Source: Gammaproteobacteria bacterium (GTDB taxonomy: Bacteria > Pseudomonadota > Gammaproteobacteria > Pseudomonadales > Azotimanducaceae). Taken from it: a DNA stretch of 64,000 bases. Under the pieces are notes generated by a model. That model had not been told where the DNA came from. It saw only the letters and a list, made by a program, of their open reading frames with translations, and ran no database searches. This document shows, piece by piece, positions 1 to 9,213 of this stretch (positions are counted from its first letter, which is position 1; every line of letters starts with the position of its first letter). The position numbers were made by a program, and so were the translations under genes. The stretch covers positions 124,001 to 188,000 of the forward strand of contig JAJFJZ010000010.1 of NCBI GenBank assembly GCA_021773565.1, in the 5' to 3' direction.

Positions 1-641
1 CCATGCTCAATGACACGAAATGACAACTCTGGATACTCAGCAGAAAATTTATTCTCAACATGCACGGACGGACAGATACGTTCAGCCGCTCCACTTAATA
101 CCTTACGGAACGTTACGCTGCGTTCGACCAATTGTGATTCTGTCCATGAAGAAATATTGCAATGCTTTGCACAGGTTTGCCCGCCGTTCGCCCCATTGCA
201 TAGCTGTTTTTTTACATTAACCAGGTTAATGCGGAAACACTGCGCAAAAAAATCGGTTATCGTGACAATGTAAGGCAACCCACTGCAAACAATAGCTTCC
301 AGGGCAGAGCCCATACGCATAGTGTGTAAAACATGGGCAATATCATATTGCTCCTGTTCCAACAGTTCCCAAACGAGACGACTAAGTTGGGGAACAACGG
401 GTAAGTCAATGTCTGCGTCTTCTGGTAGTTCATTTCGCTGAAATATGCTGAGCGGTATCCCCTGGTAAACACTATCCACGAGCAACTCACCGGAATCGTC
501 GCTCCAACTGTCTACTCGACAGGTAAGCACGCGTACATAATGACCAGCCCGTTGGGCAGCTTTGGCAAGCTGGAAGCATACTTTTTCGGTCCCGCCTGCA
601 TACTCGGGATAAAATTGGTGCACTACAAACAGAATTCTCAA
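1..641 (-). CDS. GT4-type glycosyltransferase, N-terminal part (cut by window edge)
   Basis: An open frame on the minus strand runs from a TTG at 641 to the window edge without a stop, giving about 213 residues. It opens with a beta strand followed by HQFYPEYAGGTEKV, the usual N-terminal nucleotide-sugar glycosyltransferase pattern of GT-B/GT4 enzymes (short strand, then a Gly-Gly-Thr/Ala-Glu turn). The TTG start overlaps the TGA stop of the upstream sulfotransferase-GT2 gene by 3 bases, so translation is probably coupled. The C-terminal sugar-nucleotide domain lies outside the window. The segment is Cys-rich around residues 150-180 (LCNGANGGQTCAKHC), unusual for this fold. It is the last visible gene of the glycan operon; donor and acceptor are unknown. 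Confidence 0.72.
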   Translation of the reverse strand, partial: MRILFVVHQFYPEYAGGTEKVCFQLAKAAQRAGHYVRVLTCRVDSWSDDSGELLVDSVYQGIPLSIFQRNELPEDADIDLPVVPQLSRLVWELLEQEQYDIAHVLHTMRMGSALEAIVCSGLPYIVTITDFFAQCFRINLVNVKKQLCNGANGGQTCAKHCNISSWTESQLVERSVTFRKVLSGAAERICPSVHVENKFSAEYPELSFRVIEH

Positions 642-3463
642 ATACCCGCACCCATCACCGATTTAATTCGCTTTACAGCGTCACCGTTGGCTCCATCGTC
701 CTTCTGATATTCAAGATATAAAAAGCCCAGATAAGAACCGGCTGTCGCAGCAAAAGTCTTGCGCAGCATGTCATAGACCTCGTGTCGCAAAGATGCATCC
801 TGTTGCAGATATATCTTGTTGGCAAAGGACCTGAAATGTTCCATTCTACCAATGAACCCGTCTACAAACGCCCGCGCTGCTGGCCGCTCATAATCTTGCA
901 GGGGCGTGTCGTCAAGATAGTCCGACCTGAGGCTGATAATATAATCCGCCAATTGCGTGTCTTCCAGATCAAGCTCGGTCATTGATGACTTGTCCAGCTC
1001 AAACCCGCGTATTTCAGCGATGAGTTGCTGCATGCTGCTTTCCAAAGTAGTGTTTGAGGCGGCAAAATCAAACTCCCTTAACGTGGTGCTCAGCCGTTCT
1101 GCAACTACAACTATTCCAAACATAAGCCCGCGTAGTGACCCTACCGGGGGGGTGTTAAAGTCTTTAAACTGGCGAACCAAAAAAATTACATCAACAAATG
1201 AGCGTTTTAAATAATAGTAGGCGGGCCGGTTGTGGGAATGAATCGTTTTTACTGAAGCCAACATGGCAATCCGGTAACTGTCCCGAATCAGGCGAATGCC
1301 AAGATCCAGATCCTCAGCATAATCACCACGATACTTGTAGCGGCCAAATAGCTCTTTCGACAACATGCAGGAGACGTCGCTAAGCTGGCCCCATGAACGC
1401 AGGGACATATGATCCGAGCCCATATATTCACCTATGCGATCAACATCGCGACAGCGCAAAAAACGGTAGTGGGTATCAACATTACAATCGTACATAATGT
1501 CACTGTCACTGCGACAATATTCGCTGCAGGACACCGCTACCACATTATGTTTTTTATGGTCCTGCAGGTAAGCTAACATTCCATAAGCCCACAAATCGCC
1601 TATCGGATACGCATCCTGAACGATAAATAAAAGATACTCATTGTTTGCCGTATCCGCACCCAGGTTTCGAGCATAACTGTGACTGAATTCTTCCTGTGAT
1701 ATCTGCACTACTGTACAACCCGCCTGACGCGCCAGCTCAACTGTATCGTCTGTGGAACCTGAATCCACAACAACTATCTCAAGGTTGTTGAGACCTTTTT
1801 GCGCTACCAGCTTGCGTAACAACCAGTAAAATTCTTCTCCAGCATTAAAGGTTGGAATAATAACCGACACGCCACTATCAATGGGTGGGTTACTCTCATT
1901 CAGAGCGGGGTGGAGCCTTATCCCGGGGTCTGCAAATTCTGATTCATCGACTCCCGCTATACTGGCCAGGCTTTCCTCCGGCGGCAGCAGGCGAACAGTG
2001 TTGTCTGTGGCTACAATACGCGGCGGTATGCTGCGGGTGGTAAATGCCTTCAAATATTCGTACATAAGAGGCAGACGCGTAAAAAATTCTCTGGCTCCAA
2101 GCTTTTTGTAACTCAACGCAGCCGTTTGCAATAGTTCACCCAAGCGGCCAGATCGAAACAGTACCTGGTACAACAATCTCACGTCATGTTTAAGCACAAT
2201 AACACGCGTTACAAAACGCCTTAAAGGCGAAGTTACGCGCCAGGACCGTGATGCATAAATTTCATTCAGGCTATCAGAGAGTTGGGTAATATCTACCGCC
2301 AATGCATTGATATGTTCCAGTTGAGAGGCAAGCACTACCTTGCGATGTGCATTTTCAGCCGTGGTCAATTTCAACTTATCTGTCAATGCTGTTTTAGCTT
2401 CGCTTAAGCCAGCTATTAACTTACGATTTTCCTTGCGCAGTTTTTCAAGCTTGCGCAGTTCGCGTCCCTGTTTTTTTTGCAGGCCTTCCAGTTTTTTGAG
2501 CTCCGTCTGATCCTGTGAATGCAATTCGTTGAGCTTTGTTATTTCAGCACTCTGGGTTTTTCTAATACTCTCAAGCTTGGTGTGTTCCAAGACAAACCTG
2601 GTCTGATACCCGATTACGTCCAGCCATGTGGATGCATGCGTTTCCATCTGTTTCAACTTTTCGCGCACTTCTTCAAATCCACCCGAGGCATTACCATCAC
2701 GCAAATTCCGTAAGGCCAAATTCAGATCAGCGCTGAGCAAGCATAGAGCGCTAGCACTTTGCGCCTGTTTCTGCTCCTTTTCCCGTAAATGATGGTGATG
2801 GCGTAATGCCGGATCCAGTTCTGCTCGTACTTCACCGCTTCTGGAATTTATCTCAGCCGGCCAATCAATCCGAAGTTCCTTGGTAACGCGCTGAACTTCA
2901 GGCAACCAGTCTGACAACAGGGAATCATAGGAAATTACCGCACGATTACAGTCACGCGAATGATGTTCCACTTCCAACAGGTTTTTCAGGTAGAGCAGGT
3001 AGGCGTGATCGGCCTGGTAGCCATCACGTGCCGACAGCGATAGCACTATGTCCTCTGGATCCCGCTTTACGAGCAGACATTTGATGTCAATATGTAGTTC
3101 ATCAAGTACCTCAAGCCAGAGCGGAAGCAATAGACACATGCGGGGATCTTTCACTGCCCATAGCGCTACGCCACCAAAATGTTCCTGGATAACTTTCTTC
3201 AGCGCGAAACGTGCCCAATCCAGGTTTTCACCCTTCCACCAATTTTCCGGAAGCGGCCTGACACTGTCCCAGGGATGATTTAGTTCACCTAATATTTTGC
3301 CGTGAAGGTTTACTATCTCCTGGTTTTCCCAGTATCCCTTCGGATTATCTGGGCCTGCGTCAATTACCGAGAGACCCAGCTCTGCACCAAGCACATTGCA
3401 CACCCGGGTTACCGCAGATGTTCCAGAGCGATGCATTCCCAGTATCAGGATGGCTTGTGGCAT
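638..3463 (-). CDS. Sulfotransferase-like / coiled-coil / GT2 glycosyltransferase fusion
   Basis: About 941 residues in three parts. Residues 1-230 look like a sulfotransferase-type P-loop domain: a strand then GMHRSGTSA, the PAPS 5'-phosphosulfate-binding loop pattern. Residues roughly 300-410 are Lys/Glu/Leu-rich and read as coiled coil. From about residue 531 a GT2 domain starts (VSVIIPTFNAG, then VVVDSGSTDDT) and runs for some 230 residues, with a helical C-terminal tail. Start choice is uncertain: ATG at 3463 is used here, while an in-frame TTG at 3496 would add 11 residues; neither has a clear ribosome site. It lies between manC and a GT4 gene, so assembly and perhaps sulfation of a surface polysaccharide is the likely role. 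The sulfotransferase activity is inferred from the loop only. Confidence 0.72.
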   Translation of the reverse strand: MPQAILILGMHRSGTSAVTRVCNVLGAELGLSVIDAGPDNPKGYWENQEIVNLHGKILGELNHPWDSVRPLPENWWKGENLDWARFALKKVIQEHFGGVALWAVKDPRMCLLLPLWLEVLDELHIDIKCLLVKRDPEDIVLSLSARDGYQADHAYLLYLKNLLEVEHHSRDCNRAVISYDSLLSDWLPEVQRVTKELRIDWPAEINSRSGEVRAELDPALRHHHHLREKEQKQAQSASALCLLSADLNLALRNLRDGNASGGFEEVREKLKQMETHASTWLDVIGYQTRFVLEHTKLESIRKTQSAEITKLNELHSQDQTELKKLEGLQKKQGRELRKLEKLRKENRKLIAGLSEAKTALTDKLKLTTAENAHRKVVLASQLEHINALAVDITQLSDSLNEIYASRSWRVTSPLRRFVTRVIVLKHDVRLLYQVLFRSGRLGELLQTAALSYKKLGAREFFTRLPLMYEYLKAFTTRSIPPRIVATDNTVRLLPPEESLASIAGVDESEFADPGIRLHPALNESNPPIDSGVSVIIPTFNAGEEFYWLLRKLVAQKGLNNLEIVVVDSGSTDDTVELARQAGCTVVQISQEEFSHSYARNLGADTANNEYLLFIVQDAYPIGDLWAYGMLAYLQDHKKHNVVAVSCSEYCRSDSDIMYDCNVDTHYRFLRCRDVDRIGEYMGSDHMSLRSWGQLSDVSCMLSKELFGRYKYRGDYAEDLDLGIRLIRDSYRIAMLASVKTIHSHNRPAYYYLKRSFVDVIFLVRQFKDFNTPPVGSLRGLMFGIVVVAERLSTTLREFDFAASNTTLESSMQQLIAEIRGFELDKSSMTELDLEDTQLADYIISLRSDYLDDTPLQDYERPAARAFVDGFIGRMEHFRSFANKIYLQQDASLRHEVYDMLRKTFAATAGSYLGFLYLEYQKDDGANGDAVKRIKSVMGAGI

Positions 3464-3537
3464 TTGATAAGGTGACAGATTATGAACAGCAGGCAATTAT
3501 ACGTCTATCGCCGGAGTTTACCATTGGCCAAGTACGA

Positions 3538-4953
3538 CTATCCCCGACCGTAATCGTCTTCAAAACGTACAATATCATCTTCTCCGAGATACGAGCCTAC
3601 CTGTACTTCAATCAGGTCCAGCTCCATTTTCCCCGGGTTGCTCAGTCGGTGTGTTGAACCCAGCGGAATATAGGTGGATTCATTTTCACTCAGGTTGAAT
3701 TTCCTATCGTCACATTCTACCTCGGCAATACCCCTAACAACTATCCAGTGTTCTGCTCTATGGTGGTGCATCTGCAGCGAAAGTGTTGAGCCGGGATTGA
3801 CTGAAATGCGTTTTACCTGGTAACGCTGCCCAACTTCAACAGTTTCATAACTACCCCATGGACGATAAACCCGCGTATGGGTTTCGTGTTCGGTACGCTT
3901 CTCCCGTTTTAGCGCGCTGACTATGTCCTTTACATCCTGCACCCGGGATTTGTCAGCTATCAAAACGGCATCCGGCGTTTCTACCACGATCAGATTTTTT
4001 AGCCCAAGTGTTGCGACAAGTCGACTCTGGGCGTAAACCAATGTGCCGTTGCAATTCTTGCTTATTACGTCACCCAGCAACACATTACCCCCGCTGTCCT
4101 GATCCGATATGTCCCACAACGCACCCCAGGAACCCAGATCATTCCACCCTACGTCGAGGGGCAACATAATGTTTCGTTCGGTTTGTTCCATCACCGCGTA
4201 GTCCACAGAATCGGCAGGACAATCCAGAAAAACGGGTGAGGGACGAAGAAAATCCAGATCCAGCTGACTGCCCTTCATGGCCTCCTTACAAACCTTGAAA
4301 ATTTCGGGACGAAACTTCTCCAGCTCAGCAAGGTATGATGAGGCTGTAAACATGAAAATGCCGCTGTTCCATAAGTATTCACCGGACTCAAAATAGGACT
4401 GGGCTTTGAGGGCGTCCGGCTTTTCTACAAAACTGTCCACAGTGCTTACTTCGGTATCAGATTCGTGCACCATTCCCTTTTTAATATAGCCATAACCGGT
4501 TTCAGCACGTTCCGGCACGATACCAAATGTCATGAGTGCGCCGCTATTAACAAATTCACAGGCCTTGCTAACCTGGGTACAAAAGGTGTCCTTATCTTCA
4601 ATATAGTGATCAGCAGGTAATACCAGCATTACCGGATCCTGTCCCTGCTCCAGTGCGTGCAAGGCTGCCAGGGCGATTGCCGGAGCGGTATTTCTGCCTT
4701 CCGGTTCCAGAATTAGCGCACCCCATTTCTGCTTCTGTTCCCTGAATTGTTCTGCTACCAGAAAACGGTGCTCTTCATTACACACCACGTAGGCATCTTC
4801 AGGATTAAGTGACTGGATGCGGTTTAGAGTATGTTGAAACATGGAAAATTCACCATACAGTTTCAGAAACTGCTTTGGGTACACCTCACGAGACAAGGGC
4901 CACAATCGTGACCCGGTGCCACCGGCCAGGATAACGGGGAGGATTTTATTCAC
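3538..4953 (-). CDS. manC: Mannose-1-phosphate guanylyltransferase / mannose-6-phosphate isomerase
   Basis: 471 residues, the usual length of the bifunctional ManC/AlgA type. The N-terminal pyrophosphorylase domain begins VILAGGTGSRLWPLSR, the signature nucleotide-binding loop, and includes the FVEKP motif near residue 175. The C-terminal 120 residues form the cupin domain of type II phosphomannose isomerase (RPWGSYETVEVG, then QMHHHRAEHWIVVRG with the metal-binding His/Glu cluster). It makes GDP-mannose from mannose-1-phosphate and GTP, and probably also converts fructose-6-phosphate to mannose-6-phosphate. The start is GTG, 3 bases after the stop of the preceding glycosyltransferase. GDP-mannose is therefore a likely donor for the neighbouring transferases. 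Confidence 0.95.
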   Translation of the reverse strand: MNKILPVILAGGTGSRLWPLSREVYPKQFLKLYGEFSMFQHTLNRIQSLNPEDAYVVCNEEHRFLVAEQFREQKQKWGALILEPEGRNTAPAIALAALHALEQGQDPVMLVLPADHYIEDKDTFCTQVSKACEFVNSGALMTFGIVPERAETGYGYIKKGMVHESDTEVSTVDSFVEKPDALKAQSYFESGEYLWNSGIFMFTASSYLAELEKFRPEIFKVCKEAMKGSQLDLDFLRPSPVFLDCPADSVDYAVMEQTERNIMLPLDVGWNDLGSWGALWDISDQDSGGNVLLGDVISKNCNGTLVYAQSRLVATLGLKNLIVVETPDAVLIADKSRVQDVKDIVSALKREKRTEHETHTRVYRPWGSYETVEVGQRYQVKRISVNPGSTLSLQMHHHRAEHWIVVRGIAEVECDDRKFNLSENESTYIPLGSTHRLSNPGKMELDLIEVQVGSYLGEDDIVRFEDDYGRG

Positions 4954-4956
4954 GCG

Positions 4957-5862
4957 CTACCACTTGGAATAAGTTGTGGGTTTTCTCTGACTACCAACTG
5001 CTTCTTCATCGCTTTCTTCAGGGTCGGGGTGGTTTTTATGAGAGCTCCATCCATAGCAGTTAAAAAACCGAATCGCCGAGCGAGCAAAGTGCAAAATACG
5101 CTTCGAATTTTTTGGGTTTGCATGACCGCCATAATGCCTGATTCTTACATCCGGCAGCTCTACGATTTTACCGTGTTTTTGCAATCGCATGGAAAGGTCA
5201 AAATCTTCGAAATACAAAAAATATTTTTCATTGAAACCCTTTACCTTGTGCAGGATTCCGGTTCTGCAAAACATGAAACAACCGCTGGCAAGCGTTACCG
5301 GAACTGGAGAAATCGCCGGTAAAGTTTCCCTGTAGGTATATCGCGAGAGCTGACTTCTGAACACCCGATTTAGCCAACGAAGCGACAGGGCCCGCACAAT
5401 AAGCACCAGGATGGAAGGTGGCCGCTTGGAAAGATAGGCATACTGGTCTGTATGGTCATAGCCCTGCGGTACTGCCATCGCAGTATCGGGGTGTGTTTTC
5501 ATAAACTCTATGCAGTCCGAAATCACATTATCGTCAAAACTTACATCCGGATTAATTACCAGGTGATACTCTGAATCACCACTTAAAATGGCTTTGTTCT
5601 GGCCTCTCCCATAGCCAACATTTCCATGGCCCTTGATAATCGAAATCTGTGCTTCATCCGGCATTTTAGGCCGCAATTCCTCTACAAACTCTTCAATGTG
5701 ACGTATGTGTTCAGCTTGCGTATCGTTGACTACAAATACCAGCCGCGCTTCGACATCGTGTTTGACGCGGGCTACTTCCAGCGCACCAATAAGACTGGAC
5801 GCAGTTCTGCCCAAATCACGCGAATTCGATTGAAAAGTTACCAGACCAATGGAAACTATCAC
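4957..5862 (-). CDS. GT2 family glycosyltransferase, rhamnosyltransferase-like
   Basis: 301 residues with a GT-A fold pattern: N-terminal VSIGLVTFQSNS, an acidic NPDVSFDD metal-binding region near residue 105, and the C-terminal FLYFEDFDLSMRL motif that carries the catalytic-base acidic cluster typical of WbbL/RfbN-type transferases. There is no membrane segment, so it is probably cytoplasmic or peripheral. The GTG start overlaps the stop of the upstream GT2 gene by 4 bases, and manC follows 3 bases after its stop, so the three are co-translated. The last 30 residues are polar and low in complexity. It probably adds one sugar to a lipid-linked glycan; the sugar is not readable from sequence. 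Confidence 0.85.
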   Translation of the reverse strand: MIVSIGLVTFQSNSRDLGRTASSLIGALEVARVKHDVEARLVFVVNDTQAEHIRHIEEFVEELRPKMPDEAQISIIKGHGNVGYGRGQNKAILSGDSEYHLVINPDVSFDDNVISDCIEFMKTHPDTAMAVPQGYDHTDQYAYLSKRPPSILVLIVRALSLRWLNRVFRSQLSRYTYRETLPAISPVPVTLASGCFMFCRTGILHKVKGFNEKYFLYFEDFDLSMRLQKHGKIVELPDVRIRHYGGHANPKNSKRILHFARSAIRFFNCYGWSSHKNHPDPEESDEEAVGSQRKPTTYSKW

Positions 5863-6845
5863 TGTCCAAATCTCGATGTCATAGATTTACTGAGAATCCG
5901 CCAATTGTGGGCCAGGGGCAGTGAATTGTTTTTTTGTACCCTTGCCCGCTTCTTCCAGATATTTTTCAGGCCTTTCAAACCATCTATTTTCGCGCGTAGC
6001 ACAACCCGACCTTGTCCCCTGATCAAGCCTAAACCCAGGGCAGCAAGATTTACAACTATATGACCAGGTAACAACAATACCAACAATGCTCCCGGGGTAT
6101 TTTTAAAAAAGGCCCAAATCATATTTCTCTGGCCGTAATAAACACTGAAGTCAGAACGATAGCCTGTGCTGGCGGAGCCTATATGTTGTACCACGGCATT
6201 CGGGTTGTACCAACACACGTATCCTGCAAGTTGCAAGCGATAGGCCAGATCCACATCTTCCATATAACAGAAAAAGTCCGTATCAAAAAAACCGACCTCA
6301 GTCAGCGCATCCATCCTGTATAAGGCAGCACCGGCACAGGCCCCAAAAACCTCCTGTTCCACCAACCACTCAGGGTTGAGGCACTGCCCATGACCGCGAC
6401 GCCGGGCAAGCCCAAAAATATGGTAGAAATCTCCTGTTCCATCCACACGATCGTGGCTGCCTTCCTCCATCATACGAGATGCAACAGAGCCCAGACCGGG
6501 ATGCCTGACCGCTAGATCAAGCAGTTCTTCCAGCCAATTTGGTTCCGGGAATGCGTCCGGATTTAACAAGGCAACGTATCCCATTTGTCGTTCTTTACAC
6601 AAAGCCAGTGCCTGATTATTGCCTTCTGCAAAACCGCGGTTGCTCGCATTACGAATATAGTGATGCTGTGAAAAGCCCGCGCTCGCCGCTTCAAGAGAAC
6701 CATCCTGGCTATCGTTGTCCACCACAATAACAAGATCTGGAATGCAGGATTGCGCGGCTAATGCAGTCAAACAGCGAATCAAATACTCTCTGCCGTTATA
6801 GTTCACAACGATTACAGCAATACCGGGTCTCTCACTATAAGTCAT
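5859..6845 (-). CDS. GT2 family glycosyltransferase
   Basis: 328 residues. The N-terminus carries IAVIVVNYNGREYLIRCL followed by VVDNDSQDGS, the classic GT2 nucleotide-binding segment; NPDAFPE near residue 95 is the DXD-type site, and FCYMEDVDLAYRLQLAGY near residue 195 is the catalytic motif of the rhamnosyltransferase-like subfamily. A hydrophobic stretch around residues 250-275 suggests membrane association. It starts with ATG 3 bases after the stop of the MtnA-like gene, which places the isomerase and the glycan genes on one transcript. It shares the subfamily with its downstream neighbour but is not a recent duplicate. Confidence 0.87.
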   Translation of the reverse strand: MTYSERPGIAVIVVNYNGREYLIRCLTALAAQSCIPDLVIVVDNDSQDGSLEAASAGFSQHHYIRNASNRGFAEGNNQALALCKERQMGYVALLNPDAFPEPNWLEELLDLAVRHPGLGSVASRMMEEGSHDRVDGTGDFYHIFGLARRRGHGQCLNPEWLVEQEVFGACAGAALYRMDALTEVGFFDTDFFCYMEDVDLAYRLQLAGYVCWYNPNAVVQHIGSASTGYRSDFSVYYGQRNMIWAFFKNTPGALLVLLLPGHIVVNLAALGLGLIRGQGRVVLRAKIDGLKGLKNIWKKRARVQKNNSLPLAHNWRILSKSMTSRFGQ

Positions 6846-6848
6846 TAT

Positions 6849-7934
6849 TCACACCACGGTGTCCCGCACGCTCGGTGGCGTATGCACGTATTCCCTGATG
6901 CGCGAAGGACTGTAAACGCCTCGATCGGTAACAATGCGACTCACCAGGTCTGGCGGGACAATATCGAAAGCCGGATAAAGACCCTCGACTCCCAGTGGAG
7001 CAGTTCGTACTCCTGAAAATTGAACAATCTCTTCACCATCACGGTATTCTACCTTGATATCCGCCTCGGATTTGCTTTCCCTGTCCGGCCCACTCTGGCG
7101 CAAGGTATAGTAGGGCACATTATTGGCGTGTGCTGCCAGGGCATATTGATAAGTGCCAATTTTGTTACACACAGTGCCATCCATACAAACCCGGTCGGCG
7201 GCAGTAATAAACACATCTATTTGTCCATCCCGCATGAGAAAGCCACCCATCCCATCCGTGATCACGCGAGTAGGAAATCCGATAAAGTGGGAACACAAGG
7301 CAGATAATCGAGCTCCTTGCAGGTAGGGTCGCGTTTCGCTACAGATCACACTAAGGGATTTTTTTCTCCGTGCGGTTTCCAATAGCAAATACACAAAGGA
7401 GCGATCGGGAAAACAATGCGTGAGAATGCTGGCGCCATCTGCAATCTGATCACAGGCATATTTTCCGGTCTCGTAACCCTGACGTGCAAGGGCGGACGCT
7501 CCCTGATTAACCAGGGCTACCAATTCTTCACGTATGTTTTTTCCCAGATCAATGGCTTCGCTTGCTGTATTAAGACAGGCCAACATCATCCGTTTAAGAG
7601 CAAGACCCGTCGGTCGGGTGGCAATCAAGTGCTCAGCATCTGCCTGAAGCGAAGATAAAGAACCAGCGTCCGAATTATCCGGTGCAGACAAAGCCAGGCC
7701 ATAACCAGCCGCAATGGAGATAGAGTATGCGCCCTGGATCACCATATCCTTAATTGCTACGGCAACATCCGCAGCTGCGTAACAATCCACGTAGCGTTCC
7801 GTTAGTGGTAAAACACGACGATCCAGAATTCTTACATGATCTCCATGCCACTCCGCCATTCCTGCACGCCGCATGGGCAGGGGAATGGCTTGTTCTTCGA
7901 ATACGCCTTCCAGGCCCAATTGCGCGATGGCCAT
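6849..7934 (-). CDS. MtnA/eIF2B-like sugar-phosphate isomerase, copy 1
   Basis: 361 residues, the length of methylthioribose-1-phosphate isomerase (MtnA). Visible family motifs: TRPTG in the substrate-binding loop, ILTHCF with the catalytic Cys, SETRPYLQGARL, and ITAADRVCMDGTVCNKIGTY with the catalytic Asp and the NKIGTY signature. The MtnA loop RGAPAIG is replaced by QGAYSIS, so the substrate may differ from methylthioribose-1-phosphate. The ATG shares one base with the stop of the TPR gene (TGATG), a coupling arrangement. It lies in one operon with a PLP enzyme upstream and glycosyltransferases downstream. Ribose-1,5-bisphosphate isomerase or another aldose-1-phosphate isomerase are alternatives; the fold is certain, the substrate is not. 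Confidence 0.78.
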   Translation of the reverse strand: MAIAQLGLEGVFEEQAIPLPMRRAGMAEWHGDHVRILDRRVLPLTERYVDCYAAADVAVAIKDMVIQGAYSISIAAGYGLALSAPDNSDAGSLSSLQADAEHLIATRPTGLALKRMMLACLNTASEAIDLGKNIREELVALVNQGASALARQGYETGKYACDQIADGASILTHCFPDRSFVYLLLETARRKKSLSVICSETRPYLQGARLSALCSHFIGFPTRVITDGMGGFLMRDGQIDVFITAADRVCMDGTVCNKIGTYQYALAAHANNVPYYTLRQSGPDRESKSEADIKVEYRDGEEIVQFSGVRTAPLGVEGLYPAFDIVPPDLVSRIVTDRGVYSPSRIREYVHTPPSVRDTVV

Positions 7935-9202
7935 CAATCGGGACCCATTCCGGAAAACTCTGCCTCTCCAATGCCTGCCCTGTAGCGGGCTGTTTGGTAT
8001 GTCTCTTCGACGACGTGACGCTGGGGATTACTCCCGCCCAACAATACTGCTGCGTCTACCACTTTAGACAGAGTTTCAGCACTTTGCGTGTACTCCCCCT
8101 CTGAAAAAGCAACAAAGCCGTCCATCATTCCAAGCAGGGCGTGGGATGCCGATTCAACATCATTATCGCGGCTTTTTGCCTCCAGCAACTCGTTTCTAAG
8201 TTTTTGTTTTCGCTCATTAGAGTCTGATAAGGCTACTATCATAATTCTGTGTATATCGGCAAAAGCAAAACCACTTTTAGGGAAACGATGTTCCATATAG
8301 GCAATGGTATCTTCAACGGCGTCCGGGGGGGCTTCAAAACCCCTGAGTTTTCCTCGCCACAAAAATGATGCGTTATCAGAAAAAGTACTCAGTGGCATCG
8401 GATCAGCAACCTTGCTATCCAGTTCCTGTCTGTACAACGTATCCATTTTTTCAGCACTGGCATTTCCGGATAAGCTATCGATCACAAAACCATGCCAACA
8501 AAGGTGATGCCGAATATCGGAATTTTTGCCGATTCCACCAAGCCAATCCTCAATAAAACCCCTGGCCTCTTCAAGTGCACCTTCCTCTATGTGCACGTGG
8601 CTAAGCGCATGCGCACAGTTCCCATTCGGCATCAATTCCCACGCTTTTTCCGCGTCCCGCCTGGCTGAAACGGTATCACCCGTATCGCTGCGCATAAAAC
8701 CCAGGGTTGTCAGAAACCACCAGTCATCAACTGGCCAGCTATCCCTGTAGCGCAACAATAAATCTACATTGGCCTGACGCCAGTCCCTGTTTCCACTAAA
8801 TGCCAATAAACCAAAAGGACCGACAACATGAGAAAATACAAATATATCTGTTGGCCAGCGCTCCAGGTGACCTAAAGCCCTGTTTAGGGCACTGTCATCG
8901 AAATTTGCCGAGGCATAAACAAATTCGATTTGTGATGCTTCCCGTTCACTAACAGTTTCGATAAGTGATTTAGCAATAGATATATGTTCCCTCCCCTGCT
9001 TGCCAAAACCGTGAACAACGAGTTGATGGCCAAGGGTAAGATGTGCCAGGGCAAAATCCGGGTCTATCTGTATCGATTTTCGCAAGGGTTCAATACCGCT
9101 TTCGTCAAATGCCAAAGCCATGTCAAGGCCTTGCATCCAGTAATCAAAGGCCTTCTGATCCCCGTTTAAGTGCAATCCATAACGGTCGGTGAGTCGAGCC
9201 AT
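7934..9202 (-). CDS. TTC38-like tetratricopeptide repeat protein
   Basis: 422 residues, all-helical, with TPR-like helix pairs throughout; the clearest are near residues 30-70 (IDPDFALAHLTLGHQL) and 190-230. The segment NCAHALSHVHIEEGALEEARGFIEDW is typical of the TTC38 family, whose bacterial members have no known biochemical role. No signal peptide is seen, so it is probably cytoplasmic. It sits 11 bases after the PLP-lyase gene and overlaps the MtnA-like gene by one base, which ties it to sulfur/sugar metabolism rather than to glycan assembly alone. It may act as a scaffold, but nothing in the sequence proves this. Confidence 0.7.
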   Translation of the reverse strand: MARLTDRYGLHLNGDQKAFDYWMQGLDMALAFDESGIEPLRKSIQIDPDFALAHLTLGHQLVVHGFGKQGREHISIAKSLIETVSEREASQIEFVYASANFDDSALNRALGHLERWPTDIFVFSHVVGPFGLLAFSGNRDWRQANVDLLLRYRDSWPVDDWWFLTTLGFMRSDTGDTVSARRDAEKAWELMPNGNCAHALSHVHIEEGALEEARGFIEDWLGGIGKNSDIRHHLCWHGFVIDSLSGNASAEKMDTLYRQELDSKVADPMPLSTFSDNASFLWRGKLRGFEAPPDAVEDTIAYMEHRFPKSGFAFADIHRIMIVALSDSNERKQKLRNELLEAKSRDNDVESASHALLGMMDGFVAFSEGEYTQSAETLSKVVDAAVLLGGSNPQRHVVEETYQTARYRAGIGEAEFSGMGPD

Positions 9203-9213
9203 AAAACTATTTC

